Source: Acidimicrobiia bacterium UBA6912
GTDB lineage: Bacteria > Actinomycetota > Acidimicrobiia > Spongiisociales > UBA5794
Direction: 5' to 3'
Assembly: GCA_002450985.1 (NCBI GenBank)
Contig: DKBA01000030.1
Location: forward strand, 1-11,486
Length of the DNA stretch: 11,486 bases
Shown here: positions 1 to 6,895 of the stretch, piece after piece
How positions within the stretch are numbered: the stretch's first letter is position 1
How the letters are laid out: every line of letters starts with the position of its first letter
Translations under genes and position numbers: made by a program
The notes under the pieces: generated by a model
What the model saw: the letters and a program-made list of their open reading frames with translations, nothing else
Told to the model about the DNA's origin: nothing
The model's database searches: none

Positions 1-381
1 GTCGGCGGCGGCCGCCGGGTCGGCAACACCGGAGAGCTCCGCGGCGTAGCGGACGAGCGCGCGGGCCGTGAGATGGGCGTAGACCGCGTTCTCCTCGGGA
101 ACGAGCGCCATCTTGCGGTAGATCTCGGGTTTGCGACGGGCCTGCTCGCCGAGGACCGTCACCATCCCCTCACTCGGCAGGGCGAGCCCGGTGAGCATCC
201 GCAGCAGCGTGGTCTTCCCGGCGCCGTTGGGACCGAGGAGCCCGGTGACCCCCGGTCCGAACGAGCAGGTGACGTTCGACACCGCGACCTTCTGCCCGAA
301 CCACTTCGAGACCCCGGCGACGGAGACGGTGGCGTTCGGTACCACGGCCGGATCGGAGGTGACGGGCGGTGGGGCGGTCAC
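1..381 (-). CDS. ABC-2 type exporter ATP-binding protein (partial, C-terminus outside window)
   Basis: ATPase subunit of an ABC-2 type exporter, expected to hydrolyse ATP at the inner face of the membrane and drive the neighbouring permease. The first 127 residues are present. A Walker A motif GPNGAGKT lies at residues 49-56, and the Q-loop region reads LVPEENAVY (about 93-101), with Glu where many ABC proteins have Gln, as is common in this subfamily. The LSGGQ-like signature, Walker B and H-loop lie beyond the left edge. The start is GTG at 381, whose GTGA overlaps the TGA of the permease gene, so translation is probably coupled. It is the third gene of a minus-strand operon ATPase-permease-ATPase. 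The substrate cannot be read from the sequence. Confidence 0.9.
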   Translation of the reverse strand, partial: MTAPPPVTSDPAVVPNATVSVAGVSKWFGQKVAVSNVTCSFGPGVTGLLGPNGAGKTTLLRMLTGLALPSEGMVTVLGEQARRKPEIYRKMALVPEENAVYAHLTARALVRYAAELSGVADPAAAAD

Positions 382-1262
382 AGCAGGCTCCGGTAGCGGC
401 GGACGGCGGCAGCCAGGGCGAGCACGGCGATGGCGACGATCACGACGAGGGACACCCATGGGGCGAGGTCGGCCCTCGTCGGCACGAGATCGGCGGACGA
501 CCGGTCGAAGATCCAGTCCCGCACCACGCCCGGATGGTCGGCGAGCGCAGCGACGGCGGCCCAGCGGGTGCCCGCATTGGTGAAGCCGTCGGCGACGGCT
601 TGGAGCCCGAAGAACACCCCGAGGTACACCCCGGTCGCCGGGGCGAGGCGCTTCGCGTAGACGGCGACGAGGAACGCGGGGGCGCCGTAGGCGAGCAGGT
701 AGACGACGGTGGCGAGGATGATCTGGAACAGATCCTCGGCATTCGTGACCAGATTGGACACGAAGCCACCCTCACGCAGCGCGGCGAAACCGAGGTAGAG
801 GATGAGCTGCGGTACCAGCATGAACAGGCCCACGCCGATGCCGAGTGCTCCTGCCCTGGCCCCGAGGTAGTCGAACACGGTCATCGGCCGCGAGCTGTAC
901 ACGGCGAGCACGCCGTCGACCCGGTCGGGGATCAAGAGCTCAGGGCCCGACAAGGCACAGAAGAGCAGCACCGTGCCCGCTGCGATGTCGAAGTAGGCGG
1001 CATGGCTGGCGAACGGGGTCTCGACGATGTCGCCGGCGCCGATCTGGCTGGTGAGGAACACGAACCCGACGAACACCACCGCCGGGAGCAGCGCGATGCC
1101 GAAGAGCAGGAAGGGGAGGATCTTCTTGCGTGCCCGCCGCCGCAGTCCGAACATGCGCCGCAGTCCGTCCTTCGTCGTGGCCCGCACCGCAGCGCTGCGT
1201 CCCAGGCGCGGGCCCTCGTGCGGTTTGTAGCCGAGGTCGTAGACGACGCCCTGGTCGGTCAT
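378..1262 (-). CDS. ABC-2 type transporter permease
   Basis: Integral membrane subunit of an ABC-2 type exporter, 294 aa. The basic cytoplasmic N-terminus carries the sequence YDLGYKPHEGPRLGR (about 8-22), a type of N-terminus I associate with actinobacterial ABC-2 permeases. About six hydrophobic helices follow, near 48-70, 90-108, 137-160, 178-202, 206-226 and 267-287, and the protein ends in a short basic tail. The ATG at 1262 overlaps the TGA of the upstream ATPase gene (ATGA), and its own TGA overlaps the GTG of the next ATPase gene. One permease sits between two different ATPases, so a second permease may lie beyond the left edge. Family assignment rests on topology and neighbours, and the substrate is unknown. 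Confidence 0.85.
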   Translation of the reverse strand: MTDQGVVYDLGYKPHEGPRLGRSAAVRATTKDGLRRMFGLRRRARKKILPFLLFGIALLPAVVFVGFVFLTSQIGAGDIVETPFASHAAYFDIAAGTVLLFCALSGPELLIPDRVDGVLAVYSSRPMTVFDYLGARAGALGIGVGLFMLVPQLILYLGFAALREGGFVSNLVTNAEDLFQIILATVVYLLAYGAPAFLVAVYAKRLAPATGVYLGVFFGLQAVADGFTNAGTRWAAVAALADHPGVVRDWIFDRSSADLVPTRADLAPWVSLVVIVAIAVLALAAAVRRYRSLL

Positions 1263-2170
1263 CGCGCTGCCGCCTCCTCGGAGTGCAGGAACACGTCCTC
1301 GAGTGTCTGCGCCCGCGTCCCCATCCGCCGCACCCCGGTGCCCGAGCGGGCGAGCGTGTCGCGAATCAGGTCGTAGGCATCGTCATCGTCGACGCGCACC
1401 GCGATGGTACGGTGAGTGACCGTGACCGTTGCCCCGGCGTGCGACAGCGCCTCGGCGATCGGGGTGGGGTCGTCGAACATCTCGATCTCCACGGTGTCGG
1501 TGTCGAGCAGCTGCGACAAGGGACCCTCGCGCAGCACGCTGCCCGCATCGAGCATCACCACCCAGTCGCACGTTCGCTCGATGTCGGTGAGCACGTGCGA
1601 CGATGTGATCACGTTGATGCCGAATCCTCCGAGGCGAGCGATGAGGTCGAGCATCTCGTCGCGGCCTTCCGGATCGAGACCAGCCGTCGGCTCGTCGAGC
1701 AGCACCAGGTCTGGGTCGTGGACGATCGCCTGGGCCAGCTTGGCTCGCTGCTTCATCCCGGTGGAGAACTCGCCGAGCTGACGGAACCGCTCCTCGTGGA
1801 GGCCGACCAGGGTGAGCACGTCTGACGCTCGCTGCCGGGCCGCCTTGGCGGGGATGCCGGCGAGCTCGGCGGCATAGACCATGAAGTCGGCGGCCGTCTG
1901 GGACAGGGGGAGGCAGTCGCTCTCGGGCATGTACCCGATGCGGGCCCGCACCGCGATCGCATCCTCTTGCGGATCGCTACCGAGCACGAGGACCGATCCG
2001 AGGGTCGGGTCGAGGATGCCGAGCAGGATCTTGATCAGCGTCGTCTTGCCCGCACCGTTGGCGCCGACGAGCCCCACCCGGCCCGGGGGGATCTCCACCG
2101 AGACGTGGTGCAAGGCGACGACGTCCCCATAGGCATGTCCCAGCGCATCGGCGACGACGACGGCATTCAT
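1259..2170 (-). CDS. ABC-2 type exporter ATP-binding protein
   Basis: ATPase subunit of an ABC-2 exporter, 303 aa from the chosen start. Visible motifs are Walker A GANGAGKT (36-43), Q-loop region GYMPESDCL (79-87), a divergent signature FSTGMKQR (135-142), Walker B LVLLDEP (155-161) and H-loop SSH with His192. The roughly 80 residues after the H-loop form the small C-terminal domain common in drug- or lipid-export ATPases. The frame stays open upstream to 2221, but homology-like sequence begins at MNAVVVADAL. The ATG at 2170 also lies 8 nt after a TAGTGT box, so 2170 is preferred. This is the first gene of the minus-strand export operon and ends in a 4-nt overlap with the permease gene. Confidence 0.92.
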   Translation of the reverse strand: MNAVVVADALGHAYGDVVALHHVSVEIPPGRVGLVGANGAGKTTLIKILLGILDPTLGSVLVLGSDPQEDAIAVRARIGYMPESDCLPLSQTAADFMVYAAELAGIPAKAARQRASDVLTLVGLHEERFRQLGEFSTGMKQRAKLAQAIVHDPDLVLLDEPTAGLDPEGRDEMLDLIARLGGFGINVITSSHVLTDIERTCDWVVMLDAGSVLREGPLSQLLDTDTVEIEMFDDPTPIAEALSHAGATVTVTHRTIAVRVDDDDAYDLIRDTLARSGTGVRRMGTRAQTLEDVFLHSEEAAAR

Positions 2171-2178
2171 CCGACGCC

Positions 2179-2184
2179 ACACTA
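2179..2184 (-). promoter_or_regulatory. Candidate -10 box (TAGTGT) of the ABC operon
   Basis: On the minus strand TAGTGT ends 8 nt before the ATG at 2170. Transcription starting about 7 nt after the box would leave a leader of only one or two bases. No convincing Shine-Dalgarno sequence precedes this ATG, which fits a leaderless message. No clear -35 box was found. Confidence 0.4.
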
Positions 2185-2272
2185 CCGGGCACGGCCGCCA
2201 CTCACTGCGTTCGTGGCGCATGGCCCGATTTCGTCGGGCTCGTCGTCGCGGGACCGGGGAGTTGCAGGACCC

Positions 2273-2560
2273 CTACTGGGCGTGCTCACCGGGCGACGAG
2301 GCGGCCGGGTCGTTGCGACCCACGAGCCGCCGGGCGCCGCGGCGCACGTCGTGCAGCCGGTTGCGAGCCCAGGTGAACTCGACGGCGAGGATGGCCAGGC
2401 CGGCGAGCACGACCGGGATCCCCGGCCCCGGGGTCACGAGGAACACCAGCCCGGCGAGCGTGATCGGCACACCGATGGCGAGGACGACCAGGCGGCGCAC
2501 CCAGCGCCAGACGCGTGCACCGAACGACTCGGGTGTCCCCTCTGTGGTCGCGTCGTGCAT
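2273..2560 (-). CDS. PGPGW-family small transmembrane protein
   Basis: Small membrane protein of unknown function, 95 aa. Two hydrophobic stretches (about residues 22-40 and 45-60) flank the sequence VTPGPGIPVVLAGLAILA. This is the hallmark of the PGPGW putative transmembrane family (Pfam PGPGW, related to TIGR02611), with IP in place of the usual GW. A basic segment rich in Arg follows the second helix, and the tail is polar. The frame is open upstream to 2791, but that part is low-complexity and overlaps the start of the divergent hydrolase gene. ATG at 2560 is chosen because TACAAT ends 7 nt upstream. ATG at 2569, three codons earlier, lies inside that box and is the alternative. Confidence 0.75.
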   Translation of the reverse strand: MHDATTEGTPESFGARVWRWVRRLVVLAIGVPITLAGLVFLVTPGPGIPVVLAGLAILAVEFTWARNRLHDVRRGARRLVGRNDPAASSPGEHAQ

Positions 2561-2567
2561 GGAAGAC

Positions 2568-2573
2568 ATTGTA
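2568..2573 (-). promoter_or_regulatory. Candidate -10 box (TACAAT) for the PGPGW-family gene
   Basis: TACAAT on the minus strand ends 7 nt before the ATG at 2560. If it is the -10 element, the transcript would begin at or next to that ATG and the ATG at 2569 could not be the start. No good -35 match is visible 16-18 nt upstream. Confidence 0.45.
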
Positions 2574-2609
2574 CGAGGCCGCCCAAACTTGTGGGCGGGG
2601 CTCCCGCAG

Positions 2610-2615
2610 TAGGTT
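2610..2615 (+). promoter_or_regulatory. Candidate -10 box (TAGGTT) for the hydrolase gene
   Basis: TAGGTT is followed by exactly 6 nt and then the ATG at 2622, with no Shine-Dalgarno sequence, as expected for a leaderless gene. A TTGTGG at 2589-2594 could be a -35 element, but the 15-nt spacer is short. The box shares a 61-nt divergent gap with the promoter of the PGPGW-family gene. Confidence 0.45.
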
Positions 2616-2621
2616 GGCGCG

Positions 2622-3572
2622 ATGCATCTCGTCGATCGCGCCGCAGGACTCGCCCTTCGCTGCCTGCCGCACGGCAAGCTGGTGTTTGCCGATGGGTGGG
2701 GTGACGAGGCGGCGATCGCACTTCTCGACGTGACTGCAGCGGGGCAGCCGCAGCCGCTCGAGGTGAGCTGGGGACCGGCGGCCAGGCACAACGGCTACGC
2801 GGTGCGGGAGGGGACGTTCACCGCCCCGATGCCCGATCTGCCGGCACCGGCCCGGGCGGGTCACGTCATGCACGTGATCCCCCCGGGAGGAGGCGACGCC
2901 ACCTGCGTGCTGCTCCCGGCGTGGAACGACGAGGGCTACTCGACGCGGCTTCGCTTCGCCACCCGGCTCGCCGCCGCCGGCATCGGCTCCTACCTCCTCG
3001 AGGCACCGTTCTACGGACGGCGGCGGGCGGCGCCGGGGGGCAGCCCGGTGCGGACGGTCGCCGACTTCGCCCTTCTCAGCCGTTCCGTCGTCGAGGAAGG
3101 CCGGGCACTCGTGGCCGGGCTGGTGGCCGAGGGCCGCCCCGTGGGTGTCGCCGGCTACTCGATGGGCGGGAGCCTCGCCGCCACCGTCGGGGCGACACTC
3201 GATGTCCCGATGGCGATCGCCCCGCTCGCCGCGGCGCATGCGCCCGCGGCCGTGTTCACGGAGGGGGTGATTCGCAACGCGGTTGCATGGGACGCACTGG
3301 GTGGAGGCGGGCAGGGGAGGCTCGCCGACGTCCTGCGGCGGCCGAGCCTGCTGCGGATCCCGCCGACGGCGTCGACCCGGCATGCGGTCCTCGTGGCGGC
3401 GACGGGCGACGGTTTCGTCAGTCCCGGCGTGACGGCGGCGATCCACGCGCACTGGCCGGGCTCGGAGTTGCGGTGGGTGCGTGCCGGCCACGCGACGCTG
3501 CTGTGGCGCCGGATCGACGTGCTGGTCGGTGCGATCGTCGATGCCTTCGCCCGGTCGAAGGCTGGGGGGTGA
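2622..3572 (+). CDS. ABHD18-like alpha/beta hydrolase
   Basis: Predicted alpha/beta-fold hydrolase, 316 aa, resembling the ABHD18 family (Pfam PF09752, formerly DUF2048). The likely triad is Ser180 in the nucleophile elbow GYSMG (178-182), Asp263 in TGDGF and His290 in AGHATLLW. Family-like motifs include LEAPFYGRRR (125-134) and VFTEGVIRNAVAWDAL (211-226). The latter closely fits the VFTEGV...W segment that I recall as typical of the family. No signal peptide is seen, so it is probably cytoplasmic. The substrate is unknown. The start ATG 2622 lies 6 nt after a -10-like box. The stop overlaps or abuts the start of the downstream membrane protein, so the two are likely co-transcribed. Confidence 0.85.
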   Translation: MHLVDRAAGLALRCLPHGKLVFADGWGDEAAIALLDVTAAGQPQPLEVSWGPAARHNGYAVREGTFTAPMPDLPAPARAGHVMHVIPPGGGDATCVLLPAWNDEGYSTRLRFATRLAAAGIGSYLLEAPFYGRRRAAPGGSPVRTVADFALLSRSVVEEGRALVAGLVAEGRPVGVAGYSMGGSLAATVGATLDVPMAIAPLAAAHAPAAVFTEGVIRNAVAWDALGGGGQGRLADVLRRPSLLRIPPTASTRHAVLVAATGDGFVSPGVTAAIHAHWPGSELRWVRAGHATLLWRRIDVLVGAIVDAFARSKAGG

Positions 3573-3580
3573 GCGCCCGG

Positions 3581-4309
3581 ATGGATGTCGTCCTGTCCAC
3601 CGTCGCCGCGCTGGTCGCCTCGGCGTTCGCCGTGGAACTCGGTCGGAGCGCACTGCGCCGGCCCCGATTGCACGCCCAGGTGTGGGCGGTGGCGATGACG
3701 CTCTATGCAGCCGCGACCTGGGCACTCGTGGTCGGGCTCGCCTTCGGCTGGTCGGCGATCGGGTTCCGGGTGTTCTATCTCTTCGGGGCGATCGCCAACA
3801 TCCCGTTCCTCGCCGCCGGCTCGGTGGCGCTCGTGCTGGGGGAGCGCAGTGGCAGGCGATTCGCTCTGGCCGTGACGGGTTTCGTCGCGGCGGGTGCGAT
3901 CGCGGTGCTCATCGCCCCGCTCGAGTCGCCGGTGGCGAAGGTCGGGATCCCCGAGGGCTCCGAGCTGTATGCGTTCGGCATCGAGGTCGGCTCGGTGACG
4001 TTGCCGGGGCCTCGGGTGTTCGCCGTCATCTCGGGGGCGGTCGGGACGCTCGTCCTGGTCGGCCTGGCACTGGTGAGCACGGTCCGGGCGTGGCGGACGA
4101 ATCGGCGGCTCGCCGCCGGCAACTTGTTGATCGTGCTCGGTGCGGTCGCACCCGCGACCGGTGGGTCGCTCACCGCCCTGGGTGAGGGGGCGGCACTGGC
4201 GCTGTCGCTGCTCGTCGGCGCCGTGTTGCTGTACGGCGGCTACCGGGTGGCGGCGTCGGCGAGGGGTCGGCCCCACGCCGAGGTGGCCGCGCCGGCGCGT
4301 GGCGCGTGA
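3581..4309 (+). CDS. Seven-helix membrane protein of unknown function
   Basis: Predicted polytopic membrane protein, 242 aa from ATG 3581. About seven hydrophobic helices can be counted: at the N-terminus (VVLSTVAALVASAFAVELG), then around WAVAMTLYAAATWALVV, FYLFGAIANIPFLAAGSVAL, FVAAGAIAVLIAPL, AVISGAVGTLVLVGLAL, LLIVLGAVAPATGG, and ALSLLVGAVLLYGGYRVA. The C-terminus is short and basic. I do not recognise a named family. ATG 3581 has a good Shine-Dalgarno sequence, GGGGGTGAG, about 7 nt upstream. The in-frame GTG at 3569 overlaps the hydrolase stop as GTGA and is the alternative. The tight junction suggests co-translation with the ABHD18-like hydrolase. Confidence 0.75.
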   Translation: MDVVLSTVAALVASAFAVELGRSALRRPRLHAQVWAVAMTLYAAATWALVVGLAFGWSAIGFRVFYLFGAIANIPFLAAGSVALVLGERSGRRFALAVTGFVAAGAIAVLIAPLESPVAKVGIPEGSELYAFGIEVGSVTLPGPRVFAVISGAVGTLVLVGLALVSTVRAWRTNRRLAAGNLLIVLGAVAPATGGSLTALGEGAALALSLLVGAVLLYGGYRVAASARGRPHAEVAAPARGA

Positions 4310-4366
4310 GCGACGCAGCCGATGGAGGCGTCCCCGGGGGCTGAGCTCGGCCGCCGGGAGCGACGG
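4310..4366. other. Short convergent intergenic gap
   Basis: This stretch lies between the 3' ends of the seven-helix protein gene and the EamA transporter gene. It is very GC-rich and holds short GCCG/CGGC inverted repeats, but no stem followed by a T run on either strand. No intrinsic terminator can be supported. Confidence 0.5.
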
Positions 4367-5272
4367 CTAGGCCGCCGGGACCCCGAGCACCTTGCGCTCC
4401 GCGTTGTTGGTGAGGACGACGCCGATGATGATGAGCACTCCGCCGACCGCGATCCCCGTCTCCAGCCGCTCGTCGAGCAGCAGCATCCCGCTGACGAGCG
4501 CGATGAGCGGCACCACGTAGCCGACCAGCGACGCCTTGGTCGCCGAGACCCTGGCGAGGATCCAGTAGAACAGCAGGAACGGGGTGATGCTGCCGACGAC
4601 GGTCAGGTAGGCGATCAGCGTCCAGCCCCACGGCGAGACCCCGCTCGGCATCCCCTCCATCACGACCATCGCCACGAGGATGAGCACCGACCCGGCGGCG
4701 AACTGCATCCACGTGAGCTCGGTCGGCTCGTAGGTCCCGGGCCGTCCCTTGGTGTAGACGGCGGCGAACGAGATCGAGAGCACGGCGGCGAGCGAGAGCA
4801 GGGCGGCCGGCAACGGACTGCCCCCCTCTTCGAGGCCGCTGTCGCCGGAGAGGAGGAGGAACGCCACCCCCACGAACGCAACCAGCAGTCCGGCGAGCTT
4901 GGCGGCGTGCATCGGCTCGTCCGGCAGCCAGTAGTGGGCGACGATCGCCGTCCCGAGCGGCACGAGGGCGACGAGCAGACCGATGAATCCGGCCGAGGCG
5001 TACTGGTAGGCGAGGGTGAAGAGGACGAACGGTGCAGCCAGCTGGAAGAGCGCAGCGAACCCGCCGGTGATCCAGCGCTCCCGGTCCCGCGTGATCCGCC
5101 CCCGGCCCCGCAGCGCCATCAGCAGATAGAGGAGGACGGCTGCCAGCACCGCTCGCATCGCAGCCATCTGGACGGGGGGAACGCCTGCGTTGAGCGCCGC
5201 TCGGGTGGCCACACCCGTCGTGCCCCATGCAACGGCAGCGACGACGATGGCGAGCCAGATGCGGAACTGCAC
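4367..5272 (-). CDS. EamA/DMT-family transporter
   Basis: Drug/metabolite transporter superfamily permease with two EamA domains, 301 aa and about ten transmembrane helices. This is the usual size for RhaT/YdcZ/RarD-like exporters. The first repeat begins with AWGTTGVATRAAL near residues 15-27. The second contains YWILARVSATKASLVGYVVP and then GMLLLDERL, the P...G...L.E pattern typical of EamA repeat ends. Such proteins export small metabolites or amino acids, but the substrate cannot be inferred here. The start is GTG at 5272, with TAGCCT ending 6 nt upstream and no Shine-Dalgarno sequence. The gene is a single transcription unit, convergent with the hydrolase pair and divergent from the antiporter. 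Confidence 0.92.
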   Translation of the reverse strand: MQFRIWLAIVVAAVAWGTTGVATRAALNAGVPPVQMAAMRAVLAAVLLYLLMALRGRGRITRDRERWITGGFAALFQLAAPFVLFTLAYQYASAGFIGLLVALVPLGTAIVAHYWLPDEPMHAAKLAGLLVAFVGVAFLLLSGDSGLEEGGSPLPAALLSLAAVLSISFAAVYTKGRPGTYEPTELTWMQFAAGSVLILVAMVVMEGMPSGVSPWGWTLIAYLTVVGSITPFLLFYWILARVSATKASLVGYVVPLIALVSGMLLLDERLETGIAVGGVLIIIGVVLTNNAERKVLGVPAA

Positions 5273-5278
5273 CGGGCA

Positions 5279-5284
5279 AGGCTA
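5279..5284 (-). promoter_or_regulatory. Candidate -10 box (TAGCCT) for the EamA transporter gene
   Basis: On the minus strand TAGCCT is followed by 6 nt and then the GTG at 5272. The geometry matches that of the hydrolase and HTH genes in this window and implies a leaderless transcript. No -35 element was recognised. Confidence 0.4.
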
Positions 5285-5501
5285 GGGGTGCCTCAGCGGG
5301 CCGCCGCCGGTCCACTCGGGCGGTGCAAGTGGCGCCGACCGCGGCGCCGGCGGCGTGGGTGATGGGCACCACGGAGAGCAGGGGCAGCAGCCTCGCCCGC
5401 GTGGGCCAAGCGGTGAGCAAGGGGGCTCAGCCTCAACCCGGGTGAGGTCTCGCACCCGGCTCGAGGGATGACACCCCATTCCGCCGCCGACGAGCGCCGC
5501 A

Positions 5502-5507
5502 TACGAT
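5502..5507 (+). promoter_or_regulatory. Possible -10 box (TACGAT) for the antiporter gene
   Basis: TACGAT lies about 70 nt before the antiporter ATG at 5577. It would give a leader of about 63 nt carrying a GGAGGG Shine-Dalgarno sequence with a 7-nt spacer. No clear -35 element is present, so this is a weak call. Confidence 0.25.
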
Positions 5508-5576
5508 CGCCCACAGCGTGGACGGCTGGTGCGTGCCACGCCTGCCGATGGGGGATGGGGATCGGAGGGTCCATCG

Positions 5577-6895
5577 ATGAGCAACCTGTCGTTGTCGCTC
5601 TACTTCTTCTTTCAGCTTGCGCTGATCCTGGGAGCCGTTCGAGTCGTCGGTCTCGCTGCCAAGCGGATCGGCCAGCCCCAGGTGGTGGGGGAGATGATCG
5701 CCGGTGTGCTGCTCGGTCCGTCGCTCTTCGGGCTCCTCGCCCCGGGCTCCAGGACGGGGCGTTCCCCAAGGAGACGATGGGCACCCTGTTCGTCGTCGCC
5801 CAGGTCGGGCTCGTGCTGTACATGTTCCTGGTCGGTATGGAGCTGGAGATCGGTCTCATCCGCCACCGCGTGCGCTCGGCCGTCGCGGTGTCGATCGCCG
5901 GCATCGCCGCCCCCTTCGTGCTCGGCGGCCTTCTCGCAGCGGTGTTCGGACACCGCTTCGACCTCTTTGCCCCCGAGGTGTCGAGCGCCGAGGGCATGTT
6001 GTTCATGGGTGCCGCGATGTCGATCACGGCGTTCCCCATGCTCGCCCGCATCATCCGCGAGCGGGGTCTCGCCGGCTCGTCGCTCGGCACGCTGGCACTC
6101 GCCGCTGGCGCCATCGACGATGCGTCGGCCTGGGCGATCCTCGCCATCGTCCTTGCGAGCCTCAATGCCACGGCGTCGACTGCGCTGCTCGCCATCGGGG
6201 GCGGTTCCGTGTTTGCGGCGCTGATACTCACCGTCGGTCGTCGCGCGCTCGCCCCGCTGGGGAACCGCGTGGAGCGGGAGGGGGGGTTGTCATCGACGAC
6301 GCTCGCCGGCGTCGTGGCCTTCGTCATGCTCTGTGGCTGGTTCACCGACATCATCGGCATCTATGCCGTCTTCGGTGCGTTCCTCGCTGGTGTCGCCATG
6401 CCGCGGGGCCGGTTGGCTGCCGAGCTCACCACCAAGCTCGAACCGCTCACGGCTCACGTGCTGCTCCCGCTCTTCTTCGTCTACTCCGGGCTGAACACGC
6501 GGATAGGCCTGCTCGACCAATGGTCGTTGTGGTTGGTGGCCGGCGCCATCGTGCTCGCCGCCGTGCTCGGAAAGGGGCTGGCGTGCGCCGCCGCTGCACG
6601 GCTGACGGGCGAGACGACTGCGGATGCTCTCGCCGTCGGTTCGCTGATGAACGCAAGGGGCCTCATGGAGCTGATCATCCTCAACATCGGGCTCGAAGCG
6701 GGTGTCATCACACCCACGCTCTTCACGATCATGGTGGTGATGGCCATCGCCACCACGCTGATGGCGTCGCCGCTGTTCGTGCTGTCCCAGTACCACCGGT
6801 GGTGGGTGCGGGCCGGGGATGCCCCACTGGCGACCGCGCTGCTCGCCCATCAGCCGGTGGAGACGTCACCGCCGGCGCGTGCGCCAGCGTCGTGA
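5577..6895 (+). pseudogene. CPA2-type cation/proton antiporter, frame disrupted near 5740-5746
   Basis: Membrane antiporter of the monovalent cation:proton antiporter-2 (Na+/H+ exchanger-like) family, about 440 residues if the frame is joined. The start ATG 5577 has GGAGGG 7 nt upstream. The first 57 or so residues (MSNLSLSLYFFFQ...LLGPSLFGLLAPG) are in one frame. The rest, from LQDGAFPKETMGTLF to the stop at 6895, is in the +2-shifted frame. Adding one base within CCCCGGG (5740-5746) would restore continuous APGLQDGAF. Family features after the break include GAAMSITAFPMLARIIRERG and AIDDASAW with the paired Asp used for ion binding. No C-terminal RCK/TrkA-N domain is present. The cause could be a true inactivating deletion, a homopolymer error or, less likely, programmed frameshifting. 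The 3' end overlaps the convergent HTH gene by 30 nt. Confidence 0.82.

Larger units (their letters stand above)
5273..5576. other. Divergent intergenic region without a supported gene
   Basis: This 304-nt gap lies between the EamA transporter and the antiporter. It holds the EamA -10 candidate (5279-5284). A perfect 7-bp inverted repeat CCGGGTG/CACCCGG with an 8-nt loop spans 5438-5459. A possible plus-strand -10, TACGAT, is at 5502-5507, and the antiporter Shine-Dalgarno GGAGGG is at 5564-5569. Reading frames that cross it are GC-driven shadows with no recognisable protein. The hairpin lies upstream of the TACGAT box, so it would be in the antiporter leader only if transcription starts further upstream. 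I could not match it to a known riboswitch. Confidence 0.5.

Noticed and set aside
369..1376. Long plus-strand open frame (335 codons) antisense to the ABC permease
   Set aside because: It is rich in Glu, Arg, His and Gly with no domain, and mirrors the codon bias of the opposite-strand gene, whose motifs are clear.
3155..4276. Minus-strand open frame opposite the hydrolase and the seven-helix protein
   Set aside because: It is Arg/Pro/His-rich without motifs, and the opposite strand encodes a clear alpha/beta hydrolase triad and transmembrane helices.
4310..4366. Intrinsic terminator between convergent genes
   Set aside because: GC-rich inverted repeats exist, but neither strand has a following T run.
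5282..5420. Signal-peptide-like minus-strand frame starting with TTG near 5420
   Set aside because: It has a short hydrophobic stretch, but no ribosome site and no recognisable mature protein, and it runs out of frame into the EamA gene.
5400..5576. Possible riboswitch in the antiporter leader
   Set aside because: A hairpin and GGGTGAGG-like sequence are present, but the conserved core of c-di-AMP, cobalamin or other known riboswitches could not be identified.
5293..6360. Minus-strand open frame of 355 codons covering the gap and antiporter start
   Set aside because: Its composition is Ser/Arg/Pro-rich with no family resemblance, and the antiporter motifs on the plus strand explain the DNA.
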